From positions 1-64,000 of the forward strand of contig VXSC01000037.1 of assembly GCA_009838195.1 (NCBI GenBank): a stretch of 64,000 bases of DNA, given 5' to 3'. The translations under genes were made by a program, and so were the position numbers. The notes beneath the pieces are model-generated. The model did not search any database. It was not told the DNA's origin and saw nothing but the letters and a program-made list of their open reading frames with translations. Of this stretch, positions 26,539 through 34,320 are shown piece by piece (within the stretch, counting starts at the first letter, position 1; each line of letters opens with the position of its first letter). Origin of the DNA: Rhodothermaceae bacterium (GTDB lineage Bacteria; Bacteroidota; Rhodothermia; Rhodothermales; Bin80).

Positions 26539-26817
26539 TCAGTTATTGAACCAGCCCGGTATGGATTCTTCCTCTGTAATCTGCAGATCCTGAATGGCGA
26601 ACCATCCCTCATTTTCCATTCCGCTACTGTTTTTATATGTGGTAGACTCCCCTTCCAGAATCTCAATATCCACCACATAGGCCAAATCTTTTTTCATACC
26701 GGGAGCAACCTCCACTTCGGAGGCTACATCTGCTACACGACCGGTAATCGCTCCGATCATGATCCCATCGCGCGTGTACAGATGCACACGAACCCGCTTG
26801 CCCATTAAGTGATACAT
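26539..26817 (-). CDS. Small conserved-looking cytoplasmic protein
   Basis: A soluble protein of 92 residues with no signal. The first half (GKRVRVHLYTRDGIMIGAIT, then VADVASEVEV) has the alternating strands of a small beta-barrel such as an Sm-like or PRC-like fold, but this is only a structural impression. The end is acidic (QDLQITEEES). It lies 9 bp after the lipoprotein gene and is probably the last gene of the operon. Function is unknown. Confidence 0.6.
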   Translation of the reverse strand: MYHLMGKRVRVHLYTRDGIMIGAITGRVADVASEVEVAPGMKKDLAYVVDIEILEGESTTYKNSSGMENEGWFAIQDLQITEEESIPGWFNN

Positions 26818-26826
26818 CGTCTGACC

Positions 26827-27234
26827 TTATTGGTCTGAACGAGTTGCCATCAACGGCAAATCCACTCCAAATTGAACGACATGAATCCCCCCGCTCAAGC
26901 CCTCTTCACCAAGCACCAGGGAGACATGCATCGTTCCAAACTCAGGGTTGTCGAACGAAAATGACAGGGTTTGTGTCTCTTCATCAAACTCGACTGAATA
27001 TGCGCTGATGATTTCCTCAGGATTATCCTCCTGTCCTTCTTCCGCTAATGAAACCTCTAATGAATCTCCTTGGACAATCATCAGTGTACCCGTGTAAATC
27101 CCCTGGGGAGAGTCGATACTGTAAGTCCAGTCACCCGCTACAGGGCTTTCCTCCGTAGACAGTTCTCCAGTAGAGGCACATGCGCCAAGTACAAGTACCA
27201 GAAAGAAGATGAATAACGTATATCTATACTTCAT
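26827..27234 (-). CDS. Lipoprotein of the oxidoreductase operon
   Basis: A protein of 135 residues with a type II signal peptide (FIFFLVLVLGAC). The mature protein begins with a disordered STGELSTEES linker followed by a beta-rich domain (GDWTYSIDSPQGIYTGTLMI, FDNPEFGTMHVSLVLGEEGL) resembling lipocalin-like domains of about 110 residues found in Bacteroidota lipoproteins. It follows the second oxidoreductase by 29 bp. A role in binding the operon's substrate is possible but not shown. Confidence 0.7.
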   Translation of the reverse strand: MKYRYTLFIFFLVLVLGACASTGELSTEESPVAGDWTYSIDSPQGIYTGTLMIVQGDSLEVSLAEEGQEDNPEEIISAYSVEFDEETQTLSFSFDNPEFGTMHVSLVLGEEGLSGGIHVVQFGVDLPLMATRSDQ

Positions 27235-27263
27235 AGTTACGTACTATAAGTTAATGTATATGT

Positions 27264-28589
27264 TTAAGGTCGAACTACCCGGGGTTTGAGAGAGGTCAGT
27301 GATTCAATGCGCACGGGCTCCCCCGTCTTTACACTCTCTCTTGCCGCAACTCCAATCAGTACCGACATTGCACCATCTCTGGAACCCGCTGCCTGGCGAT
27401 AAGGATCTGGAGTATCTTCACCTTTGAAGATATGGTCTTGTAACCTCCGATCTCCCCCACCATGACCACCGCCACCATGCGGGATTTGTATCAATTCAGT
27501 CTGCCTGAAATTATCAGTCACACGAAGCTCATCAAAGGGCTCATCTTCCCAGGGCTGACGTTCCTTGATCCAGGCCTCCAGTCTCCCCTCCGTACCATTA
27601 AATGCAATCCGGTATCCTTCATAGGGAGAATAGGTTGTACACGAGTAATTGACATGGACTCCATTTGCATACTGAATCTGTGCGCTCATCTTGTCATAGA
27701 TGTCAATCTCTTCACTCCACACGCATCCATCCCGTAGATAGCCGTCATGGTGTTCGTGAGCAACATAGAGATTCATTGAGCTCTCACTTTCCGTAATATC
27801 CCAGTAGTGCTTGCACTTGGAAGCATGTGGGCAGCCTCGGCAATTTGTGTGGCGAAATTCATTGTTATGCCCATAGTATTCAAGATCTCCGTACGCAAAG
27901 ACTTCTTCTGGCTCCGATTCCAGCCACCAGTTTAATAAGTCGAAGTGATGCGTTGCCTTATGTACAAACAGCGTACCCCCAAACCGTTCCTTTCCATGCC
28001 AGCGCCGAAAATAGGATGCCCCATGGTATACATCCAGATACCAGTGAAAATCTACCGAGGTGACCTTGCCAATCCGGTTATTCATCAGGAGCTCCTTCAT
28101 CGCCTGACGATGCGGAGAATAACGATAGTTGAATGTGACCGTTACATTCTTACGTGTGAGTGCCTGTGTATCAAGAATTGCCTGACACTTCTGAGCATCC
28201 GTGGTCATAGGCTTCTCTGTAACGACATCACAGCCGAGTTCCATCGCCCGGATGATAAACTGGTGATGTGTGGAATCCACCGTAGTCACAATCACCGTGT
28301 CCGGGCCAGTCACACGGATCATCTCATCGAAATCCGTAAAGGTTGGGCAACTGGCCCCCATGTATTGTTTCACATACTCCAGCCGCCCGGGATTATGGTC
28401 ACACAAGCCAACATATTCAACCTCATTTGCATAATCACGAATCAGGTTCCGTCCCCACATCGTACTCCCACGAATTCCCGTCCCTACCAGAGCGACCTTC
28501 ATGCGTTGAGATTTTTTGGTCTCAGGCCTAACAAACAACCCAGCTGCCGCAGCAGTACTACCGGTCCGAATAAAATCACGTCGATTCAT
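27264..28589 (-). CDS. Tat-exported Gfo/Idh/MocA family oxidoreductase (1)
   Basis: A protein of 441 residues from ATG 28589; an in-frame GTG at 28625 overlapping the previous stop is possible but would bury the Tat motif. The start NRRDFIRTGSTAAAAGLFV is a twin-arginine signal, so it folds with its nucleotide and is exported. A Rossmann motif (VALVGTGIRGSTMWG), the EKPMTTD catalytic-lysine motif and the sugar-binding half follow. A Cys-rich segment (TNCRGCPHASKCKHY) with HxxxxD motifs suggests a bound metal. The family oxidises or epimerises sugars and inositols. It is probably co-transcribed with a second, distinct family member and an outer-membrane protein. Confidence 0.88.
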   Translation of the reverse strand: MNRRDFIRTGSTAAAAGLFVRPETKKSQRMKVALVGTGIRGSTMWGRNLIRDYANEVEYVGLCDHNPGRLEYVKQYMGASCPTFTDFDEMIRVTGPDTVIVTTVDSTHHQFIIRAMELGCDVVTEKPMTTDAQKCQAILDTQALTRKNVTVTFNYRYSPHRQAMKELLMNNRIGKVTSVDFHWYLDVYHGASYFRRWHGKERFGGTLFVHKATHHFDLLNWWLESEPEEVFAYGDLEYYGHNNEFRHTNCRGCPHASKCKHYWDITESESSMNLYVAHEHHDGYLRDGCVWSEEIDIYDKMSAQIQYANGVHVNYSCTTYSPYEGYRIAFNGTEGRLEAWIKERQPWEDEPFDELRVTDNFRQTELIQIPHGGGGHGGGDRRLQDHIFKGEDTPDPYRQAAGSRDGAMSVLIGVAARESVKTGEPVRIESLTSLKPRVVRP

Positions 28590-28621
28590 TTCTTTGCTGG
28601 TTGATTCGTTGGTTGAAAAGA

Positions 28622-29944
28622 TCACTCCTTGAGTTCCCAGCCCGGCTCATATTCCCGCCCCCACATACCCATCGCCTTCTCATCATTCAAAATATGACCG
28701 TTTGCCGGATCACAGTGAAGTGTATGTCCCGTTTCCTGAGCAATGTTGCCTAAGTGGCACAGCAGTGTACTCTTGTGTCCCTCATCAATCGGAGAATTCT
28801 GCGGAACTCCATCCCGAATGACCTGAAGCATATTTGCAATATGCCGATCTGTGAGCCCTCCACCACCTCGAATATCCAACGTTGCCTCACCTGTTATCCG
28901 TGATCGTTTCCATACCTCCCGATTATCCTGATCGTAGACCGTATAGCCATCACGGTCCATAATTACCGTTCCTTGCTCACCATGAATAGATGCACCCCGA
29001 CCCCGACCCTCAACAGGATAAAGGTTACAGCTTCGGCCATCCCATGTAATGGTCTTGCCCCCCTCAAAGTCAAACGATGCAATTTGCGTATCATAAAACT
29101 CCCAATCGTCATCGTAGCGATACCTTCCCCCGGAAGATGTGACTCTGATGGGGTAATCAACACCAAGGGCCCAACGACAAATATCAATCTCGTGCGTCCC
29201 ATTATTACAGATCTCGCCGGTGCCCCAGTGCCAGAACCAGTGCCAGTTGTAATGAATCAAGTTGTCCTTGTACGGCATTCTTGGAGCAGGGCCCTGCCAC
29301 AAGTCGTAGTTCAGCCAATCGGGGATCTCAGCAGGTTGGCCTCGACCAATGGACCCGCGGTTGTTGGCATACCACGCCCGGCCGTAGTAAGGACGCCCAA
29401 TGATCCCTTGCCGGATCGCATCAATGATCTGCGCAGATTCTACAGAAGCACGCTGTTGATTCCCCATCTGCACAACGCGATCATAGCGCTTTTGGGCCCG
29501 CACCAGCATCTCCCCTTCTTCAGGATTATAGCTGCATGGCTTTTCCACATAGACATGCTTGCCAGCCTGAAGCGCCATAATTGCAGCGGGGGCATGCCAG
29601 TGATCTGGCGCGGCAATGACAAGAATGTCTACATCAGGATTGTCCAGCACCTCACGCAGATCCATCACTCCAGTCGGGACACTGCCACCATTGGCTTCAG
29701 TAACCTCTGGAATAGATCTTGCGATCGCACGTTCATCCACATCACAAATGTGCGTGACTTCACAGCCCTCTGCCCTCGCAAACGAAGTGGCGAGTACTCC
29801 ACCACGGCTGTGAACTCCCATTACGGCAGCTGTAAGCCGGTTTGAAGGTGCGGCTAAACCTCGTGCAGCACCAAGAAAAGTCGCTCCGGCCACACCGGCA
29901 GAAGCGGTTTTTATAAATGTTCGGCGATTGGGTAGTCTGGTCAT
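28622..29944 (-). CDS. Tat-exported Gfo/Idh/MocA family oxidoreductase (2)
   Basis: A protein of 440 residues. The Tat signal is NRRTFIKTASAGVAGATFLG. It has the Rossmann start (TAAVMGVHSRGG), the VEKPCSYNPEEGE catalytic lysine motif, and a C-terminal substrate domain with GNQQRASVESAQIIDAI and HYNWHWFWHWGTGEICNNGT, the typical W/H-rich loop of exported family members in Bacteroidota and Planctomycetes. NAD(P) is likely carried in tightly bound. The gene is 60 bp after the DUF5916 reading frame and 32 bp before the first oxidoreductase. Substrate unknown, probably a carbohydrate. Confidence 0.9.
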   Translation of the reverse strand: MTRLPNRRTFIKTASAGVAGATFLGAARGLAAPSNRLTAAVMGVHSRGGVLATSFARAEGCEVTHICDVDERAIARSIPEVTEANGGSVPTGVMDLREVLDNPDVDILVIAAPDHWHAPAAIMALQAGKHVYVEKPCSYNPEEGEMLVRAQKRYDRVVQMGNQQRASVESAQIIDAIRQGIIGRPYYGRAWYANNRGSIGRGQPAEIPDWLNYDLWQGPAPRMPYKDNLIHYNWHWFWHWGTGEICNNGTHEIDICRWALGVDYPIRVTSSGGRYRYDDDWEFYDTQIASFDFEGGKTITWDGRSCNLYPVEGRGRGASIHGEQGTVIMDRDGYTVYDQDNREVWKRSRITGEATLDIRGGGGLTDRHIANMLQVIRDGVPQNSPIDEGHKSTLLCHLGNIAQETGHTLHCDPANGHILNDEKAMGMWGREYEPGWELKE

Positions 29945-30004
29945 GCGTCGTAATTGTTTGATTCAAAAACAATTTACAACGCAGGCCCATACAAATCGAA
30001 ATGA

Positions 30005-30178
30005 TTATGTGCGAAAAAGGTATTGAACCTTGAAAAATATCTGTCGACTGCTCTGCCGAAAATACTTTTCAGCCCCCTGTGGGCGGCTGAACTGATCAAA
30101 ATCGTGCGTTGATCCTACATGTAGTGCCGTGAACGCATTGATCTTGTAGGTTAACAGTGGATCAATTTCCAAAGACTT
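30005..30178 (-). other. In-frame continuation of the DUF5916 gene beyond its stop codon
   Basis: After the TAA at 30179-30181 the same frame stays open for 57 more codons: KSLEIDPLLTYKINAFTALH, then VGSTHDF, and finally FFKVQYLFRT before TAA at 30005-30007. An alternating-residue end in F-K-V-Q-Y-L-F-R is how outer-membrane barrels of this family close. The stop therefore looks like a single base change (GAA to TAA would restore a codon) removing the last two or three strands. Confidence 0.7.
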
Positions 30179-32317
30179 TTAGAAATCACTGTACTGCACG
30201 ATAGTGCGCAAGAAGAAGTGACGAGTGAACTGGTATTTCACACGCGTACGTGCAATGTACCCACTGAAGAATTCTTCGCTCGTTTCCTTATCTGAAAGCC
30301 GTGAGTAGGAGAATTGCGGTTGAATGGACATCCGCTGCGTCGGGCGCAGTGTCCCCCATGCACTGACTTCCAGACTGTTCCCAATTTCCGGCTCATCGAG
30401 AAAGCGGGCAATGGACTCTCCGAGCCCTGCCTCTACTCCCAGACTGATCCTCTTGCTGAAATTGCTGAAGACCATCGCATTCAACCTGGTCATCCCATCA
30501 AACTGCGTACCGGCAAAATTCTCCTCCCGGTACCACCAGTTGATTTGAACATTCGTTTGCCGTTTAAGCTGGACGAAGACTGCAGAGCGAAAGAAAAAGT
30601 TTTTTTGCAGGCCGTCAAAATTCCAACTGGAACCCACTAACACATTCGGTCGGATCCGATCAACGAACCCCAGCACCTTTTCAGGATAGATCGTTACGCC
30701 CTGCCAAAGGTACGCTGACTGGTCGTTATTCTGGCGGACGAAGCCGTTGTCCGCCCGAAATGTTGGACTGATCGCTTCATAGCCCCCTTCAAATGACCAG
30801 TACCGCGCCCCCCGATCAAGCTCAACCCTTGCAGCATACCCGCTAAATGACTCACCGTCCAATGCACCTGTGTATCCCTTCTTTCCAAATGTAATGTCCC
30901 CCACATCCTTGCTCAATTCTTCATCTGTGGACTCAACACTGTTACTGTACACGAACTGGCCACTGAGTGTATACTTCTGCAGAATCCTTGCAGCTGCATC
31001 AACGCTGACGGTTGACCCCGATCCACCTTCATCCAATCTACGATCCGTCACGAGTGCCCCAACGAAGGAATCATTGTTGAAATTATGCCGCACTCGCAAG
31101 ATATTGGAAACACTGCGCCCCCCTTCCAGCACACGACTCTCTTCCTCAAAGGGCAATAGAAGTGGTGAGTTATTATCTCTTGCGCCGATGTACGCTACAT
31201 CCACAGACCCAAACCGTCCTGTTAACTTGGCGGCCCCGATCGGATCATTAATGGATCGGGTATAGACGGTCTGGATATCGGTGTCAAACAACCCCGACCC
31301 TTCCTGGAAAAATGGACGCCGCTCCTGGAAGAACAGCGCAAACGTGGAATTCACGTCAATCTGTGCCTCGTCCGACTCAATCTGGCTAAAATCCGGATTG
31401 ACTGTGACATCCGCTGTGAGTTCAGATGTGATGCCATATTTCAGATTCAACGATGGTTCAAGAGTCATGCGATCATTTTTGAACCCGGAGGCGGGTTCGC
31501 CCGCGTCCCGGAGTGCACCGACTCCGCCCCCAGTTAATGAGGGTAGTATTTCGAGATTGCGCCCGGCTCTTATACCACGGATCCCATTGATCTCGCCAAG
31601 TTGGCAACTTACACATGGATTATCCTGGTCAATAGCAGCCCAGGAATATTGATTTCTGCTTTCACGAGGCCGGGTAATCCAGAGTGTTATTCCCCAAGTT
31701 TGCTCGTCTATGCTCGGAAAGCGCAGACTCTTGAACGGAATTGCTATCTCAACCTGGTACCCATTCTCGGTGATCTGGCCACCGGATCGAAACAGGATAT
31801 CAAATCCTTCATCCTCATTATTCGGGGAAATAAACGTATCGGCCTGGATCCCGAGAGGATTTGCTGCGATGAAATACATGCCTTGGCCATCACGATTGGG
31901 ATCCAGTACAATTCCGGCATAATCATCCTGCCAAATCTCATCACGATCACTGAGATTGGCTCGTATCTGACTCGGATCATCTACGACAATAATTCCCACA
32001 TAGAGATAATCGTCATCGTACATGACCCTTCCACTCAATTCCACAGGAGGGCGACTTTGCTCATTCGGGAACACTTCCGAGAAATTACTGATCGGCACAA
32101 CATCACTCCAGGCATCCTCATCCAATTGCCCGTCAACCCGTACTACTCCTTTTGCTCTGGTGACGGTTAGAGTCGGTTTAAAGCTGGGTTGGAATCCTTC
32201 AGAGGATTCGACTTCAGGCTCACTGGTTTCGTATTCTAAACCTCCATTACTGGATTGCGCCTGGGTGAGGGACACCAAACAGCCACACAACACAGTACTT
32301 AGAAATAGTCGAAGCAT
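30179..32317 (-). CDS. DUF5916 outer-membrane protein with N-terminal CBM9-like domain, truncated by an in-frame stop
   Basis: 712 residues as read; about 769 if the stop were sense. A signal peptide (STVLCGCLVSLTQAQ) precedes a carbohydrate-binding family 9-like domain at about residues 55-230 (VDGQLDEDAWSDVVPISNF, DDYLYVGIIV, YQVEIAIPFKSLRF). A long beta-barrel region follows (SELTADVTVNPDFSQIESDE, FFQERRPFFQEGSGLF). This is the usual architecture of Bacteroidota DUF5916 proteins, thought to act at the outer membrane, with unclear substrate. It appears to head the operon with the two oxidoreductases. The stop at 30179-30181 removes the final strands, and without them an outer-membrane barrel may not assemble. 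Confidence 0.85.
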   Translation of the reverse strand: MLRLFLSTVLCGCLVSLTQAQSSNGGLEYETSEPEVESSEGFQPSFKPTLTVTRAKGVVRVDGQLDEDAWSDVVPISNFSEVFPNEQSRPPVELSGRVMYDDDYLYVGIIVVDDPSQIRANLSDRDEIWQDDYAGIVLDPNRDGQGMYFIAANPLGIQADTFISPNNEDEGFDILFRSGGQITENGYQVEIAIPFKSLRFPSIDEQTWGITLWITRPRESRNQYSWAAIDQDNPCVSCQLGEINGIRGIRAGRNLEILPSLTGGGVGALRDAGEPASGFKNDRMTLEPSLNLKYGITSELTADVTVNPDFSQIESDEAQIDVNSTFALFFQERRPFFQEGSGLFDTDIQTVYTRSINDPIGAAKLTGRFGSVDVAYIGARDNNSPLLLPFEEESRVLEGGRSVSNILRVRHNFNNDSFVGALVTDRRLDEGGSGSTVSVDAAARILQKYTLSGQFVYSNSVESTDEELSKDVGDITFGKKGYTGALDGESFSGYAARVELDRGARYWSFEGGYEAISPTFRADNGFVRQNNDQSAYLWQGVTIYPEKVLGFVDRIRPNVLVGSSWNFDGLQKNFFFRSAVFVQLKRQTNVQINWWYREENFAGTQFDGMTRLNAMVFSNFSKRISLGVEAGLGESIARFLDEPEIGNSLEVSAWGTLRPTQRMSIQPQFSYSRLSDKETSEEFFSGYIARTRVKYQFTRHFFLRTIVQYSDF

Positions 32318-32396
32318 AAATCAGATGGTTTGATCGTGAGGATTATGCTTTTGTATTCCCAGGCATACAACAGCGTCTGCCCGCATTACGAGAGTA

Positions 32397-32428
32397 TTTG
32401 CCATATTGTTACGGAGGGTTTACATTTT
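32397..32428 (+). promoter_or_regulatory. Candidate Bacteroidota-type promoter for the SDR gene
   Basis: TTTG at 32397-32400, a 20-bp spacer, and TACATTTT at 32421-32428 fit the TTTG-N19-21-TAnnTTTG consensus with one mismatch, 28 bp before the ATG at 32457. It is the best promoter match found in the window. Confidence 0.5.
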
Positions 32429-32456
32429 CTATAGTTCAGATAAATCCAGAAAAATC

Positions 32457-33278
32457 ATGTTTGAAGATCAGGTCGTCTTAATTACGGGAGCTGCAAATGG
32501 AATTGGGCTCGCTGCTGCCCAACAGTTTGCCACCATGGGAGCACAGATATTCATCAATGACCTAGATGCAGATGCATGTACATCTGCGGCACGTTCCATC
32601 CAAGACGCAGGAAATGCCGCATGGCCCTTACCCGGCGATGTGACGGATCCAAAAACTCCCGATCTGCTGATCCAACGGGTGCTTGACCAGTGCGGGCACC
32701 TCAACATTCTGGTGAATAACGCCGGATTTACTTGGGATGGGATGTTGCACAAGATGACCGATGAACAGTGGCAACAAATCCAGGAAGTTCATACGATGGC
32801 TCCCTTTCGTTTAACTCGTGCAATTGCGCAAATATGGCGCCCCTTGGCAAAAGAGGAGATGAAAACTGGACACCCTCATCCTCACCGATGTATTGTCAAT
32901 GTGTCTTCAACCTCTGGCCTTCATGGCAATATCGGACAGATCAACTATGCCACAGCCAAGATGGGCGTGATCGGTATGACGAAAACCATCGCCCGGGAAT
33001 GGGGCATATTTGGCATCCGTTGCAATGCGGTTGCTTTTGGGTTCATTGATACGAGGCTGACGCGTCCCTTGGATGAAGGACACACGCTCTCGATTGAAGG
33101 AGAGGAGATTGCACTCGGGATCCCCCAAAAAATCAGAGATGCCTCCTTTGCTGCGATCCCCATGGGAAGGCCGGGGACGGCGGATGAGGCCGCTGCTGGC
33201 ATTATTCTTATGGCATTACCACTGGCCAGCTACATCACTGGACATACGCTGGAAGTGACGGGCGGACTCGGAATCTGA
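32457..33278 (+). CDS. Short-chain dehydrogenase/reductase, FabG-like
   Basis: A cytoplasmic NAD(P)-dependent reductase of 273 residues. The cofactor motif TGAANGIG, the NNAG motif, the catalytic serine in NVSSTSG and the Y-x-x-x-K in INYATAKMG are all in place, and the end EVTGGLGI is typical of 3-oxoacyl-ACP reductase-like members. An inserted loop (LTRPLDEGHTLSIEGEEIAL) widens the substrate lid. The start MFEDQVVLITG was chosen over an upstream in-frame codon at 32406. It has no operon partner on its strand, so the substrate is not indicated. Confidence 0.9.
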   Translation: MFEDQVVLITGAANGIGLAAAQQFATMGAQIFINDLDADACTSAARSIQDAGNAAWPLPGDVTDPKTPDLLIQRVLDQCGHLNILVNNAGFTWDGMLHKMTDEQWQQIQEVHTMAPFRLTRAIAQIWRPLAKEEMKTGHPHPHRCIVNVSSTSGLHGNIGQINYATAKMGVIGMTKTIAREWGIFGIRCNAVAFGFIDTRLTRPLDEGHTLSIEGEEIALGIPQKIRDASFAAIPMGRPGTADEAAAGIILMALPLASYITGHTLEVTGGLGI

Positions 33279-33335
33279 TTCTTCAAATACGCCGCCTATG
33301 CACCAGTTACGACGAGGTCCTTCGCGTAAACTAGG

Positions 33336-34238
33336 CTATAGATCCTCCCTGACCTTGGCAATCAGGTCATCAAAGGCTTCCACAGGATGCGCTCCACTCA
33401 GGAGATAGCCATTTACAAAGAACGCCGGTGTTCCCGTCAGGCCAAAACGCTCGGCCGTTGCAGTCGAAATATCAACCTGAAGTGTCACACTTCGATTCGC
33501 TACCGAGGATTCATCGGTAGTACAATTCTGCCAAGCATCAAGATCAATATCAGTTTCCTGCAACCAGGAATGGGCCTGCTGCGGCATTGACTCACTTGAA
33601 ATATCGCTCTGCAACTCAAAGAAGTTGTCGTGCAGCACCCAAAATGCGTCCTCACTCTGCCTTGCGGCACAATCCGCTGCTACCGCTGCAGGCTTTGCCC
33701 AATCATGCATACCCAGCGGGTAATGCAAGTACACAAAACGAATCTCTTCAGGGTACTTATTCAGAAGCTCTTCCATAACTGTGCTGGCCCGCGCACAATA
33801 CGGACATTGAAAATCACTGAATTCATAAATCGTGATGGGGGCATCCGACGGTCCTCGACTCGGCTTACCTTCGGCAAAACGGCCTAATGCACCATGAGTC
33901 TCGGCAGCAACCTGCTTTTCTTGCGTTGCCTGCTCAGCAAATTTCTCGGCTATTTCTGCCTCTGTCAGGCTCACATCGATTGGATTTGTCGTGAGAAGAA
34001 TAAGATGCCCTTGTTCTTCGGAAAGCAAAAATTGAAGTGTCTGTTGCCCATTGATCGTAAGCGAACCCTGCTTGAGACCGCTATAAAGACTGGGCTCCAA
34101 CTCCCCAATAGTGAGTTCAGCCCCCTCCAGGTCAGGGATACGGAACCGCAAATTTGCCAAGAGTCGCTCTTGATCAAATCCCTGTGCAGTGACAGAGCAT
34201 ACAACCAAGAAATTGATCAAAAGTAGAGTCCACCGCAT
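33336..34238 (-). CDS. DsbA/thioredoxin-fold exported protein
   Basis: A protein of 300 residues from ATG 34238, which places the signal peptide (MRWTLLLINFLVVCSVTAQG) at the start. Residues about 20-130 form an unassigned N-terminal domain; about 135-300 is a DsbA-like thioredoxin domain with the redox motif FSDFQCPYCARAS and the cis-proline loop GLTGTPAFFVNG. It resembles the BdbD/DsbG-like family in which the leading strand is APITIYEFSDF. It probably forms or shuffles disulfides in secreted proteins, for instance the Cys-containing subtilase encoded next to it (82 bp upstream, same strand). Confidence 0.88.
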   Translation of the reverse strand: MRWTLLLINFLVVCSVTAQGFDQERLLANLRFRIPDLEGAELTIGELEPSLYSGLKQGSLTINGQQTLQFLLSEEQGHLILLTTNPIDVSLTEAEIAEKFAEQATQEKQVAAETHGALGRFAEGKPSRGPSDAPITIYEFSDFQCPYCARASTVMEELLNKYPEEIRFVYLHYPLGMHDWAKPAAVAADCAARQSEDAFWVLHDNFFELQSDISSESMPQQAHSWLQETDIDLDAWQNCTTDESSVANRSVTLQVDISTATAERFGLTGTPAFFVNGYLLSGAHPVEAFDDLIAKVREDL

Positions 34239-34320
34239 GGTAAGCCCGTGAGATCCGTGGCGAACGATGGGTTTCATTAAATGTTGCGAAAAACAGATCG
34301 CGCTCGCTCGCCGAGTCTCT

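Noticed and set aside
27945-28604. A 219-codon plus-strand frame
   Set aside because: Antisense to the first Gfo/Idh/MocA gene, with no coding features of its own.
28973-29845. A 290-codon frame on the plus strand
   Set aside because: It lies antisense to the second Gfo/Idh/MocA gene, whose motifs and Tat signal are clear; the plus frame has no recognisable domain.
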